NCBI RefSeq assembly: GCF_030817195.1
Contig: NZ_JAUSYZ010000001.1
Location: forward strand, 2,852,001 to 2,916,000
DNA length: 64,000 bases
Direction: 5' to 3'
Source: Arthrobacter globiformis
GTDB lineage: Bacteria > Actinomycetota > Actinomycetes > Actinomycetales > Micrococcaceae
The position numbers and the translations under genes are program-made. Position 1 is the stretch's first letter. Every line of letters starts with the position of its first letter. The notes under the pieces are model-generated. The model made no database searches, was not told the DNA's origin, and was given only the letters and a program-made list of their open reading frames with translations. Shown here piece by piece: positions 24,386-32,985 of the stretch.

Positions 24386-24440
24386 GTGGTGCTTGGTGAT
24401 TTTGGTGCGTGGTGCTTGGTGCGTGGTGCTTTGTGCTTCA
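24386..24440 (-). repeat. G/T-rich short repeats in the SBP leader
   Basis: Repeats of GGTGCTTGGTG and GCGTGGTGCTT on the plus strand; in the minus-strand mRNA this becomes an A/C-rich, poorly structured stretch of GCACCA units in the 5' leader of the SBP gene. No open frame explains it. Confidence 0.6.
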
Positions 24441-24501
24441 TGCGGTTTGTGACCCGGATCTCGTTCCGCATCCAACAGCAATGGAACGCGCTCGATCGCT
24501 G

Positions 24502-24513
24502 ATTGTCAACAAT
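24502..24513. promoter_or_regulatory. GntR-type operator ATTGTCAACAAT (SBP side)
   Basis: A perfect operator copy in the divergent region between ABC cassette 3 and the rightward HAD operon, 221 bases from the SBP start. TGACGAT follows directly, as a half-repeat. Confidence 0.65.
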
Positions 24514-24578
24514 TGACGATAAATAAAAACTGCTGATTTTCTGTTCGGTCCTGTTGAGAAGGAATCTCAGTAGAAACT

Positions 24579-24609
24579 GTTGACAATTGACAATTTTCGC
24601 GCCTACAGT
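24579..24609 (+). promoter_or_regulatory. Operator overlapping a likely promoter of the rightward operon
   Basis: TGTTGACAATTGACAAT (24579-24595) carries two overlapping half-sites of the operator family. TTGACA at 24580-24585 and TACAGT at 24604-24609 form a plausible -35/-10 pair with an 18-base spacer, about 115 bases upstream of the HAD start. A repressor bound here would block the -35 box. Confidence 0.55.
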
Positions 24610-24723
24610 CGAGAGCAACGGGCTGAAGACTCTTCCAGCCTGGAAGAAACCAGCAGCTCGGACCACATAGCGGATGGCCAGCAGCCCGGGCCACGCATAG
24701 AATTTCTAATGGACGGACGAATC

Positions 24724-25398
24724 ATGGCAGAGACCAATTTCCGGCCGAAGTACATCTCTTTCGATGTCTACGGCACGCTCATCAACTTCGACATAGACCC
24801 GACCACGCGTCGCTTGCTGGATGGCCGCATCTCTGAAGAGCAGTGGCCTACCTTCAAGAAGCAGTTCCGCGGGTACCGGTTCGACGAGGTCCTTGGCGAC
24901 TTCAAGCCTTACGAGCAGATCCTTCAGGATTCCTTTGACCGCGTGTGCAAGCGCTGGGGCATTGGACCGACCGAAGGCGCCGGTGCAGCGTTCGCTGAGG
25001 CTGTGCGCGGCTGGGTTGCCCACGAGGACGTGCCGGCTCCGCTGAAACTCATGGGCGATAACTACAAGCTGGTGGCTCTGTCCAACGCCGACGACAGCTT
25101 CCTGGACATCAGCATTCCCAAGCTCGGCGCCAACTTCCACGCCGTGCTTACTGCTGAGCAGGCCCAGGCCTACAAGCCCCGCTACCAGGCCTTCGAGTAC
25201 ATGCTCGATACCCTGAACGCCAAGCCTGAGGACTTCCTGCACATCTCCTCGCACACACGCTACGACATGCATCCGATGCACGACATGGGCTTCCGGAACC
25301 TCTGGATGCTGGACCGTGGCTATGACCCCATTGGCCCGGGCTACGACCTCAACATTGCTAAGTCCCTGGACGAGATCAACAAGCACCTCGGTCTCTAA
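24724..25398 (+). CDS. HAD-superfamily hydrolase, haloacid-dehalogenase type II-like
   Basis: Protein of 224 aa, paralog of the HAD protein at 5683. Motif I is SFDVYGTLINF (nucleophile Asp about 13), motif II ALSNAD, motif III YKPRYQAFEYML, and the motif IV region HISSHTRYDMHPMHDMG. The Asn expected in true haloacid dehalogenases is absent, and YRFDEVLGDFKPYEQI matches the other copy. ATG 24724 is preferred; an ATG five codons earlier also fits. It is the first gene of a rightward operon, 27 bases before a FAD oxidase, as its paralog is first in the leftward one. Substrate unknown. Confidence 0.88.
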   Translation: MAETNFRPKYISFDVYGTLINFDIDPTTRRLLDGRISEEQWPTFKKQFRGYRFDEVLGDFKPYEQILQDSFDRVCKRWGIGPTEGAGAAFAEAVRGWVAHEDVPAPLKLMGDNYKLVALSNADDSFLDISIPKLGANFHAVLTAEQAQAYKPRYQAFEYMLDTLNAKPEDFLHISSHTRYDMHPMHDMGFRNLWMLDRGYDPIGPGYDLNIAKSLDEINKHLGL

Positions 25399-25425
25399 AC
25401 CGACTTCGAGGCGAAAGGTCAAACC

Positions 25426-26703
25426 GTGAAACTCATTCCTTACTGGCTGGACACAGCCGAAGCATCCGGAGACTACCGGCAGACTCCGGTACCCGAGAAT
25501 GTCGATGTGGCAATCATCGGCGCCGGATTTACGGGGCTGTCCGCCGCCCTGGAATTTGCCAAGCAAGGCGCTAGCGTTGCCGTTTTCGAACGCCACACCG
25601 TGGGGTGGGGCGCGTCGGGCCGCAACGGGGGAATGGCGACGACCGGGTTGGCCATCAGCTTCAGCACCGCGGTCAAGCGCTACGGCGCGACGCGCGCCGT
25701 AGAGATGTTCCAGGAATACAACGACGCCATCGACACCATCGAGAAGCTCGTCCGTGACAATGGCATCGACTGCGACTACAACCGCTTTGGAAAGCTGTCG
25801 CTGGCCTTCCACAAGTCCCACTATGAGGGCTTCCTGAAGTCGCAGGAGAAGTTGGCCACCCTGGCCAACCACCATGTCACCGTGATCCCCAAGTCCGAGA
25901 TCCACAGTGAAATCGGCACGGACTTCTACCAGGGCGCGATGATGGATCCGCTCGGGGCCGGTCTTCACGTGGGCAAGTTCGTTCATGGCCTGGCCGGAGT
26001 TGCTGTTGCCGCCGGAGCCGATATTTGCGAGAACGCTGCGGTGACCGAGTTGAAGAAGGTCTCAGGCACCGTGCACGACGTGCACACCACCCGGGGCATC
26101 ACCCGGGCCAAGCAGGTCTTGGTCGCTACCAGCGGCTACACCGGCGGGATCACCCCATGGCTGCAGCGCCGCGTGATCCCGGTGGGCAGCTTCATCATTG
26201 TCACTGACCCGCTGCCCGAAGACGTGGTCAACCGCATCCTGCCCCACAGGCGGCAGGCCTCGGACAGCAAGATGCTGACCTACTACTTCCGGATCACCCC
26301 GGACAACAGGCTCCTCTTCGGCGGGCGCGCCCGCTTTGCGCTGTCCAGCCCGGACTCGGACGTGAAGAGTGCCGAGATCCTGCGCAAGGCCATGCTCGAA
26401 CTTTTCCCCTACCTTTCCAATGCGAAGGTGGACTACATCTGGGGCGGACTGGTGGACCTCTCCATGGACCAGATGGTCCACGCAGGTGTCCACGACGGGC
26501 TCTTCTACTCGCTCTGCTACAGCGGACACGGGGTACAGATGGCAGCCCACATGGGCAAGAGGATGGCCCACTACATGGCCGGGGACAAGAGCGCCAACGT
26601 GTGGGAGGACCTGAAAAACCCGCCCGTGCCGGGCCATTTCGGCCCGCCCTGGTTCCTGCCGTTCATCGGCGCAGCCGCCAAGATCATCGACCGGGTCAAG
26701 TAG
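25426..26703 (+). CDS. FAD-dependent amine oxidase (PuuB/OrdL-like)
   Basis: DAO-family flavoenzyme of 425 aa. FAD motif VAIIGAGFTGLSAALEF at about 28-44, then VGWGASGRNGGM, and C-terminal YSLCYSGHGVQMAAHMGKRM. This organisation is that of gamma-glutamylputrescine oxidases, which convert a secondary or primary amine to aldehyde plus ammonia and peroxide. The start codon is GTG with AAAGG seven bases upstream. An aldehyde dehydrogenase follows after 12 bases, which fits oxidation of the aldehyde product. The true amine is unknown; no glutamine-synthetase-like PuuA is in the window. Confidence 0.9.
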   Translation: MKLIPYWLDTAEASGDYRQTPVPENVDVAIIGAGFTGLSAALEFAKQGASVAVFERHTVGWGASGRNGGMATTGLAISFSTAVKRYGATRAVEMFQEYNDAIDTIEKLVRDNGIDCDYNRFGKLSLAFHKSHYEGFLKSQEKLATLANHHVTVIPKSEIHSEIGTDFYQGAMMDPLGAGLHVGKFVHGLAGVAVAAGADICENAAVTELKKVSGTVHDVHTTRGITRAKQVLVATSGYTGGITPWLQRRVIPVGSFIIVTDPLPEDVVNRILPHRRQASDSKMLTYYFRITPDNRLLFGGRARFALSSPDSDVKSAEILRKAMLELFPYLSNAKVDYIWGGLVDLSMDQMVHAGVHDGLFYSLCYSGHGVQMAAHMGKRMAHYMAGDKSANVWEDLKNPPVPGHFGPPWFLPFIGAAAKIIDRVK

Positions 26704-26715
26704 GCAAGGGTTAAC

Positions 26716-28257
26716 ATGACGCTATCCGCACCCCTCGCTGACGCGCGCCCGGAAACAGGGTACAGCCGGGCAGAAATCGCTAACCTTCCCGGCGGTGCCT
26801 TCTTCGAAGGCCAATGGCAGACCGCCGACATGATCCTGGAAATCCGGGACCCTGAAGACGGCATTCTGCTCGGCCGGGTCTGCTCCTCTTCGCCCCAGGA
26901 CGTCCGTCGGGCAGTCGCCCACATCCACCGCCACCTACAGGGTGCAGAGTGGCCTCTGCGGTCCCGCAGACAGGCGTTGGAGACCGCAGCGCAGCTTCTC
27001 GCCGATCAATCCGGGCGATTCGCCAGGATCATCGCGGCGGAGAGCAGCAAAACCATCATCGAGGCGGAACGTGAGGTGCGGCGCTGCATTGAAACCCTGC
27101 GCCTTTCAGCTGCCGCCTCCGGAGAACTCACAGGGGAGACGCTGGGCTTCGAGGACAGCATGGCCGGTGCGGGCAAGATCGGCTGGTACAGCCGGAAGCC
27201 GGTGGGGATTGTTGCCGCGATTACTCCGTTCAACGATCCGCTGAACCTGGTGGCGCACAAGCTGGGCCCGGCCCTCATCGGCGGCAACGGCGTCGTGCTT
27301 AAGCCTTCCGGCCGTACCCCGCTGACCGGTCTGGCGTTTGTCCAGTTGCTGCTCGACGCGGGTGTCCCGTCGGGACGCATCGCCGCGATCGTCTCCGGGC
27401 CCGGCGTTTCCGAAGCGCTGGTGGGCGATGACCAGGTCGATCTGATTTCCTTCACCGGCGGTCCCCAGACTGCGGACCGCATCGCGGCGACAGCCGGAGC
27501 CAAAAAAATCCTCTCTGAACTCGGCGGCAACAATGCAACGATCGTCTGTTCCGACGCGGATGCAGTCCAGGCATCTGATGCCATCGTGGCCGGGGCGTTT
27601 GGTGTTGCCGGGCAAAACTGCCTGTCGGTCCAGCGCGTCTACGTGCACATCTCGCTGTTCGAGGAAGTACTCGAGCGGGTAACCCGCGGCACAAAGGCAC
27701 TCAGAACCGGGCCGAAACTCGACCGCAGCACTGATGTTGGCCCGCTCATATCCGAGGCTGAAGCCAGGCGGGTCCAGGAATGGGTCGAAGAGGCCCAGGC
27801 CGCCGGGGCACGCATCCACGCCGGAGGGAAGCGCCGGAACGCCTACTATGAGCCGACCGTCCTGACCGATGTGCCGGCGGAGTGCCGGGTGATCCGTGAG
27901 GAAGTGTTCGGTCCGGTCGTCAGCATCATGCCCTTCATCAGCATCGCAGACGCCGTACATGCCGCCAACAGCTCCGACTACGGACTGCAGGCCGGCGTCT
28001 TTACACAGTCCATTGACCGGGCGCTGGCCATCGCGGAGAAGCTGCACGTGGGCGCCGTGGTGATCAACGAGACCAGCGATGTCCGCATCGATTCCATGCC
28101 CTTCGGCGGCTTCAAGAAGTCCGGTGTGGGGCGGGAAGGCGTCAGGTATGCCGTCCACGAGATGACGGAGCCCAAAAGCACCATAGTCAACCTCGGAGGA
28201 TCGGGCGCCCGCTGGCAGCAGCTGCCGGGTGGCCTGCCGGAACGGAAGATATCATGA
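26716..28257 (+). CDS. NAD(P)-dependent aldehyde dehydrogenase
   Basis: Aldehyde dehydrogenase of 513 aa. The motif ITPFNDPLNLVAHK replaces the usual PWNFP, a mark of the subgroup that includes lactaldehyde, phosphonoacetaldehyde and sulfoacetaldehyde-type enzymes. General base Glu268 lies in LSELGGNNA and nucleophile Cys302 in GQNCLSVQRV. AAGGG precedes the ATG. Its last bases overlap the next gene by ATGA. It probably oxidises the aldehyde made by the preceding flavin oxidase. Confidence 0.9.
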   Translation: MTLSAPLADARPETGYSRAEIANLPGGAFFEGQWQTADMILEIRDPEDGILLGRVCSSSPQDVRRAVAHIHRHLQGAEWPLRSRRQALETAAQLLADQSGRFARIIAAESSKTIIEAEREVRRCIETLRLSAAASGELTGETLGFEDSMAGAGKIGWYSRKPVGIVAAITPFNDPLNLVAHKLGPALIGGNGVVLKPSGRTPLTGLAFVQLLLDAGVPSGRIAAIVSGPGVSEALVGDDQVDLISFTGGPQTADRIAATAGAKKILSELGGNNATIVCSDADAVQASDAIVAGAFGVAGQNCLSVQRVYVHISLFEEVLERVTRGTKALRTGPKLDRSTDVGPLISEAEARRVQEWVEEAQAAGARIHAGGKRRNAYYEPTVLTDVPAECRVIREEVFGPVVSIMPFISIADAVHAANSSDYGLQAGVFTQSIDRALAIAEKLHVGAVVINETSDVRIDSMPFGGFKKSGVGREGVRYAVHEMTEPKSTIVNLGGSGARWQQLPGGLPERKIS

Positions 28258-29351
28258 GCACCCACAAAATCGCTGTTATCCCCGGCGACGGCATCGGCAA
28301 TGAAGTAGTGCCCGCGGCCATCGATTGCCTTGAGCGCATTGCGGAACTTCACTCCCTGGATCTGGAGTTCACGTACTTCGACTGGGGATCCGAATACTAT
28401 GCCCGCCACGGCCGGATGATGGCCGAGGACGGGCTGGAGCAGCTCGCCAAGCACCACGCCATTTTCCTGGGCGCGGTAGGTTCGCCGGACGTTCCGGACA
28501 CTGAATCGCTGTGGGGGCTGCTGATCCCGATCCGGCGCGAGTTCCAGCAGTACATCAACCTGCGTCCCGTGAAAACGCTCGACGGCGTTGCGTCACCGCT
28601 TGCGGCCAAGCATCCGATCGATCTCCTCATCGTCCGGGAGAACAACGAAGGGGAATATTCGGAGGTCGGCGGCCGCATGTACCGTGGGCTGCCTGAGGAA
28701 AGTGCCATGCAGACCACCGTCTTCACGCGTCTGGGCGTGCTGCGGGCGGCGCACTATGCGGCACAGTTGGCCGCGTCCAGGCGCGGGCAACTCACCTCGG
28801 CCACCAAGAGCAACGGCATCGTGCACACCATGCCGTTTTGGGACGAGGTCGTTGCCGAAACGGTTCGCGAGTACCCGGATGTGAAGCTCACCAGCGAGCT
28901 GGTGGATGCTTTGGCGGCGCACTTGGTCCTGAAGCCCTGGACGCTGGATGTCATTGTGGCATCCAACCTGTTCGGCGACATCCTCTCGGACCTGGGCAGT
29001 GCAGCGACCGGTTCCATCGGCCTTGCACCGAGCGCCAACCTGAACCCGGAGGGGGACCACCCGTCCCTCTTCGAGCCGGTCCATGGTTCGGCTCCGGATA
29101 TTGCCGGGAAGGGCCTGGCAAACCCGGTGGGGCAGATCTGGTCGGGGGCGATGATGCTGGAGCACCTCGGCCATCCCGAGGCCGCCGCCCACCTGCAGGC
29201 CGCGTTCGAATCGGCGCTGCGGGACGGCTTCGGCACCCGGGACGTTGGCGGAACCTCGTCGACGTCGGAGTTCACGGCTGCGGTGCTGGCCGCCGGTGAT
29301 TCGCTTGCCGCAGTCTACGCGGACAGCGCGGCCGCAACGCCAGCGGGATGA
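28254..29351 (+). CDS. Tartrate / D-malate dehydrogenase-type oxidative decarboxylase
   Basis: Isocitrate/isopropylmalate dehydrogenase family protein of 365 aa, of the TtuC/DmlA branch. IAVIPGDGIGNEVVPAA begins the protein; LLIVRENNEGEYSEVGGR is the substrate-loop signature of tartrate and D-malate dehydrogenases; ATKSNGI and VASNLFGDILSDL hold metal-binding residues. It would use NAD and Mn/Mg to make oxaloacetate, pyruvate or glycerate products. Overlaps of four bases on both sides (ATGA) tie it to the aldehyde and hydroxyacid dehydrogenases. Confidence 0.92.
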   Translation: MSTHKIAVIPGDGIGNEVVPAAIDCLERIAELHSLDLEFTYFDWGSEYYARHGRMMAEDGLEQLAKHHAIFLGAVGSPDVPDTESLWGLLIPIRREFQQYINLRPVKTLDGVASPLAAKHPIDLLIVRENNEGEYSEVGGRMYRGLPEESAMQTTVFTRLGVLRAAHYAAQLAASRRGQLTSATKSNGIVHTMPFWDEVVAETVREYPDVKLTSELVDALAAHLVLKPWTLDVIVASNLFGDILSDLGSAATGSIGLAPSANLNPEGDHPSLFEPVHGSAPDIAGKGLANPVGQIWSGAMMLEHLGHPEAAAHLQAAFESALRDGFGTRDVGGTSSTSEFTAAVLAAGDSLAAVYADSAAATPAG

Positions 29352-30346
29352 CCGCCCCGGAGTGCAAGCGTCCCGTCGTGGCCGCCCTTTACCGGGAGGC
29401 GCTGCCGCCCCGCCTGGCCGAGGTCGAGGAGCTCGCGGAGGTCCGGCTGACCAAGGCCGGGGGTCTTGCGGAGGCTCTGGACGGAGCTGACGTGCTGTAT
29501 CAGTGGCACTCGTTTTCCCCGGCTTTGCGGGAGAACTGGGGCGCCGCCTCGTCCCTGCAATGGGTCCATGTCACGGCGGCGGGGGTCAGCCAACTGATGT
29601 TTGACGAGCTGATTCGCAGCGACGTCACTTACACGAATTCCCGCGGTGTGCTGAGCCGGGCGATCGCGGAGTTCGCCCTCGGTTTTGTGCTGGATATGGC
29701 CAAGGATGCCCAGGGTTCGTTCCGGCTGCAGCAGCAGCAACGCTGGCAGCACCGGGTCACCCGCAAGATCTACGGGCAGCGCGCTTTGGTGGTGGGCACC
29801 GGGTCGATCGGCCGGGAGATCGCCCGGCTCTTCCGCGCCGTCGGCATGGACGTCGACGGCGCGGGCCGGACTGGCCGTTCCGGGGACGTGGACTTCGGCC
29901 GCATCCACTCGTCGGCGGACCTCGCCGGGATCGTCCACGGCTACGACGTTGTGGTACTCGCAGCACCGCTGACCGCTGAGACCAGTGGATTGGTCGACGC
30001 AGACGTCCTCGCCGCCATGAAGCCGTCCGCGTATCTGATCAACGTGGGCCGCGGGCCCCTGGTGGATACCGCGGTACTGACCGAAGCGCTGGCCTCGGGA
30101 GCGATTGCGGGGGCCGCCCTTGATGTGGTGCACCCCGAGCCGCTGCCAGAAGGCCACGCCCTGTGGGCTATGGAGAACGTCATCATCACACCCCATATGA
30201 GCGGTGACACGGACGACTATCTCGATGACCTCGGCAAGCTGTTCGTGGACAACCTGAAACGGTACTGCAGCGGCGAGCCCCTGGAGAACGTCGTGGACAA
30301 GGCCCTCGGGTTCGTCCCGGCTCCTGAGCCTTCCTTAGCCAACTAA
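29348..30346 (+). CDS. D-2-hydroxyacid dehydrogenase (NAD-dependent)
   Basis: Protein of 332 aa. The NAD-binding fold is marked by ALVVGTGSIGREIARLFRAVGM; catalytic Arg lies in INVGRGPLVD, Glu in HPEPLPEGH and His in IITPHMSGD. It interconverts a 2-keto acid and D-2-hydroxy acid. The ATGA overlap with the preceding gene implies coupled synthesis, and both enzymes act on hydroxy acids, so they may work in sequence. Confidence 0.92.
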   Translation: MTAPECKRPVVAALYREALPPRLAEVEELAEVRLTKAGGLAEALDGADVLYQWHSFSPALRENWGAASSLQWVHVTAAGVSQLMFDELIRSDVTYTNSRGVLSRAIAEFALGFVLDMAKDAQGSFRLQQQQRWQHRVTRKIYGQRALVVGTGSIGREIARLFRAVGMDVDGAGRTGRSGDVDFGRIHSSADLAGIVHGYDVVVLAAPLTAETSGLVDADVLAAMKPSAYLINVGRGPLVDTAVLTEALASGAIAGAALDVVHPEPLPEGHALWAMENVIITPHMSGDTDDYLDDLGKLFVDNLKRYCSGEPLENVVDKALGFVPAPEPSLAN

Positions 30347-30423
30347 ACCCATCGATTGCTCCGTAAGTGCCGCTTCGAATGTTCAAAAGGGCGCTTGCGG
30401 AGCAGCCGGCACAAGGACTAGAC

Positions 30424-31875
30424 GTGATAGACAAATGCACCCTGTTGGAAGCACCGGATAGCAGAACCGAGACTGACTTCATGGGCCCCCGGGAACTCCC
30501 TGCGGCCGCCTACTGGGGCATCCAGACCCTGCGCGCAGTGGAGAACTTCCCGATCACGGGCACAGCAATCTCAGCGTATCCTCAGCTGGTCCGGGCCCTG
30601 GCCCAAGTCAAGCATGCGGCCGTGCTGGCCAACTTTGACCTGGGCCTGATTGATGAATCCAAAAAGGAGGCCATTGTGCGGGCCTGCCGGGACATCGAAG
30701 ATGGCCGTCTGCACGGCCAGTTTGTGGTGGATGTCATCCAGGGCGGAGCCGGAACCTCAACCAACATGAATGCCAACGAGGTTATCGCGAACCGTGCGCT
30801 GGAACATTTGGGGCTCGCCAAGGGCGAGTACTCCATGATCCACCCCAACGGGGACGTGAACATGGGGCAGTCGACCAACGACGTGTACCCCACGGCGATC
30901 AAGATCGCCACGATACAGGGGGCCAGCGAGCTGTTGGCCGCAATGGCGCATCTTTACGAAGCGTTTGCGCGCAAAGCAGTGGAGTTCGATGATGTGGTGA
31001 AAGTCGGCCGGACCCAGTTGCAGGACGCTGTGCCGATGACCCTTGGCCAGGAGTTCAGCACCTACGCGGTGATGGTTGACGAGGACGCACGGCGGCTCCG
31101 CGAGGCCTTGGTACACCTGCACGAGATCAATCTCGGCGCGACTGCCATCGGTACCGGCATCAACACTCATCCACGTTACGCCGTCGAAGCCTGCGCACAC
31201 TTGCAGGGCATCACCGGGCTTCCAGTTGTGACAGCTGGCAACCTCGTGGAAGCAACCCAAGACTGCGGCGTATTCGTGCTGTTCTCCGGGATGCTCAAAC
31301 GGGTCGCAGTGAAGCTGTCGAAGATCTGTAACGACCTGCGGCTATTGTCCTCCGGACCCCGTGCAGGCTTCGCTGAAATCAATCTTCCCCCGCGGCAGGC
31401 TGGCTCGAGCATCATGCCCGGGAAGGTCAATCCCGTCATTCCCGAAGTGGTGAACCAGGTGGCGTTTGAGGTCATAGGCAATGACCTGACCATCACCATG
31501 GCTGCAGAAGCCGGCCAGCTGCAGCTGAATGCGTTTGAGCCGATCATCGCCCGCTCCCTGTTCGACAGCTTGGCCCACCTCACCGCGGCATGCACAACGC
31601 TGGCAGAGCACTGCGTCGACGGGATCACCGCCAACAAGGAATATCTCCGCTCCCAGGTCGAAGCGAGCATCGGCGTCGTGACGATCCTCAACCCCCTCAT
31701 CGGTTACGACGCGGCCACCTCCATCGCCCGGCAGGCGCTCTCAACGGGCCGCAGTGTCACCTCCCTCGTTCTGGAACGCGGGCTGCTCAGTGCCGACGAG
31801 CTCGAGCAGATCCTCCGCCCTGAGCACCTGGCAAACCCGCAAGCCCCCACCGCGCCCGTCCCGTCCAGCAATTAA
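30424..31875 (+). CDS. Aspartate ammonia-lyase family protein (copy 1)
   Basis: Fumarase/aspartase superfamily enzyme of 483 aa. It contains GAGTSTNMNANEVIANRALE, QSTNDVYPTA and the signature loop GSSIMPGKVNPVIPEVVNQV with its catalytic Ser. It releases ammonia from L-aspartate to make fumarate, or does so with an N-substituted aspartate. The start GTG 30424 is chosen for AAGGA just upstream and agreement with family N-termini; a GTG at 30367 would add 19 residues. It is 77 bases after the hydroxyacid dehydrogenase and ten before the alcohol dehydrogenase. Confidence 0.9.
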   Translation: MIDKCTLLEAPDSRTETDFMGPRELPAAAYWGIQTLRAVENFPITGTAISAYPQLVRALAQVKHAAVLANFDLGLIDESKKEAIVRACRDIEDGRLHGQFVVDVIQGGAGTSTNMNANEVIANRALEHLGLAKGEYSMIHPNGDVNMGQSTNDVYPTAIKIATIQGASELLAAMAHLYEAFARKAVEFDDVVKVGRTQLQDAVPMTLGQEFSTYAVMVDEDARRLREALVHLHEINLGATAIGTGINTHPRYAVEACAHLQGITGLPVVTAGNLVEATQDCGVFVLFSGMLKRVAVKLSKICNDLRLLSSGPRAGFAEINLPPRQAGSSIMPGKVNPVIPEVVNQVAFEVIGNDLTITMAAEAGQLQLNAFEPIIARSLFDSLAHLTAACTTLAEHCVDGITANKEYLRSQVEASIGVVTILNPLIGYDAATSIARQALSTGRSVTSLVLERGLLSADELEQILRPEHLANPQAPTAPVPSSN

Positions 31876-31884
31876 GGAGGCATC

Positions 31885-32928
31885 ATGCCCACCCTTGCCA
31901 AAGCCTTTGTCGCGACTTCGCCCACCACCCCCTTGGAACCCGGCAGCGTTGAACGCCGTGAGCCCGGTGAGTTCGACGTGCAGATCGCCATCAAATTCAC
32001 AGGGATCTGCCATTCCGATATCCACACGGCACGTGGCGATTGGGCGAGCGTGAAATACCCGGTGGTCGTTGGGCACGAGATTGCCGGCGTCGTCGAAGTG
32101 GTCGGACCCAAGGTGACGCGCTATGCAGCGGGAGACCGCGTTGGCGTGGGCTGCTTCGTGGATTCCTGCCGTGACTGTGCCAACTGCCGTGCCGGCGAGG
32201 AACAGCACTGCCTCCGGGGATCCGTCAGCACCTACAACTCGGTGGGCCGGGACGGCCTGCCGACCGCAGGTGGCTACAGCACCAGCATCGTCGTGGACGA
32301 GAACTACGTGCTCCGGATTCCTGACGGCATTCCGCTTGAGGCCGCCGCACCCCTGCTGTGCGCCGGCATCACCATGTACTCGCCCCTGCGGAACTGGAAC
32401 GCCGGGCCTGGGAAGCGCGTAGCCATCATTGGCATGGGCGGGCTGGGCCACATGGGCGTCAAGATCGCGGCTGCCCTGGGCGCTGAGGTCACAGTGCTCA
32501 GCCAGTCGCTCAAAAAGCAGGAGGACGCGCTCCGCCTGGGGGCGCAGCATTACTACGCCACGTCCGATCACACAACGTTCGACGTCCTGGCGGGTCACTT
32601 TGACCTGATCATCAACACGGTTTCCGCTGATATCGACGTCGACGATTACCTTTCGCTGCTGGCCTTGGACGGCACGATGGTTCTCGTGGGGCTACCTGCG
32701 AAGCCGCTTAATCAACGGGCCTGGTCACTGGTCAGCTTCCGGCGCAACCTCGCCGGATCCAAGATGGGCGGTATACGGCAGACGCAGGAAATGCTGAACT
32801 TCTGCGCAGCCCGCGGTGTCGGGGCAGAGGTCGAGGTCATTGCAGCGAGCAAAATCAACGACGCCTTCGACCGGGTTATCGCCAGTGATGTGCGCTACCG
32901 CTTTGTGATCGACGCAGGCACCTTCTAG
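31885..32928 (+). CDS. Zinc-dependent alcohol dehydrogenase (CAD/YahK type)
   Basis: Medium-chain dehydrogenase of 347 aa. Catalytic zinc ligands are in GICHSDIHTARG (Cys), VGHEIAG (His-Glu) and a later Cys; the structural zinc cluster is DSCRDCANCRAGEEQHC. The cofactor fold has VAIIGMGGLGHMGVK. NADPH dependence is usual in this group. It reduces aldehydes or oxidises alcohols, so it may provide a side route for the aldehyde of the amine pathway. AAGGAGG precedes the ATG. Last gene of the rightward operon. Confidence 0.93.
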   Translation: MPTLAKAFVATSPTTPLEPGSVERREPGEFDVQIAIKFTGICHSDIHTARGDWASVKYPVVVGHEIAGVVEVVGPKVTRYAAGDRVGVGCFVDSCRDCANCRAGEEQHCLRGSVSTYNSVGRDGLPTAGGYSTSIVVDENYVLRIPDGIPLEAAAPLLCAGITMYSPLRNWNAGPGKRVAIIGMGGLGHMGVKIAAALGAEVTVLSQSLKKQEDALRLGAQHYYATSDHTTFDVLAGHFDLIINTVSADIDVDDYLSLLALDGTMVLVGLPAKPLNQRAWSLVSFRRNLAGSKMGGIRQTQEMLNFCAARGVGAEVEVIAASKINDAFDRVIASDVRYRFVIDAGTF

Positions 32929-32939
32929 AAGCTTTCAAA

Positions 32940-32966
32940 GCAAAGACGGAACGGCGTTCCCTTTGC
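32940..32966. terminator. Hairpin between convergent genes
   Basis: Stem GCAAAG-GGAAC / GTTCC-CTTTGC with a two-base AC bulge and loop GGC, between the alcohol dehydrogenase and the convergent lactonase. Likely bidirectional. Confidence 0.5.
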
Positions 32967-32985
32967 CCGCTGAAGGTCCACTCGG

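Noticed and set aside
24386..24440. G/T-rich repeats as a CRISPR or REP-like array
   Set aside because: Units are short, degenerate and contiguous without spacers; better described as low-complexity leader sequence.
24706..25986. 426-codon minus-strand frame over the HAD and FAD oxidase genes
   Set aside because: Antisense shadow; the plus-strand genes have complete motifs.
27106..28158. 350-codon minus-strand frame over the aldehyde dehydrogenase
   Set aside because: Antisense shadow with low-complexity Gly/Arg composition.
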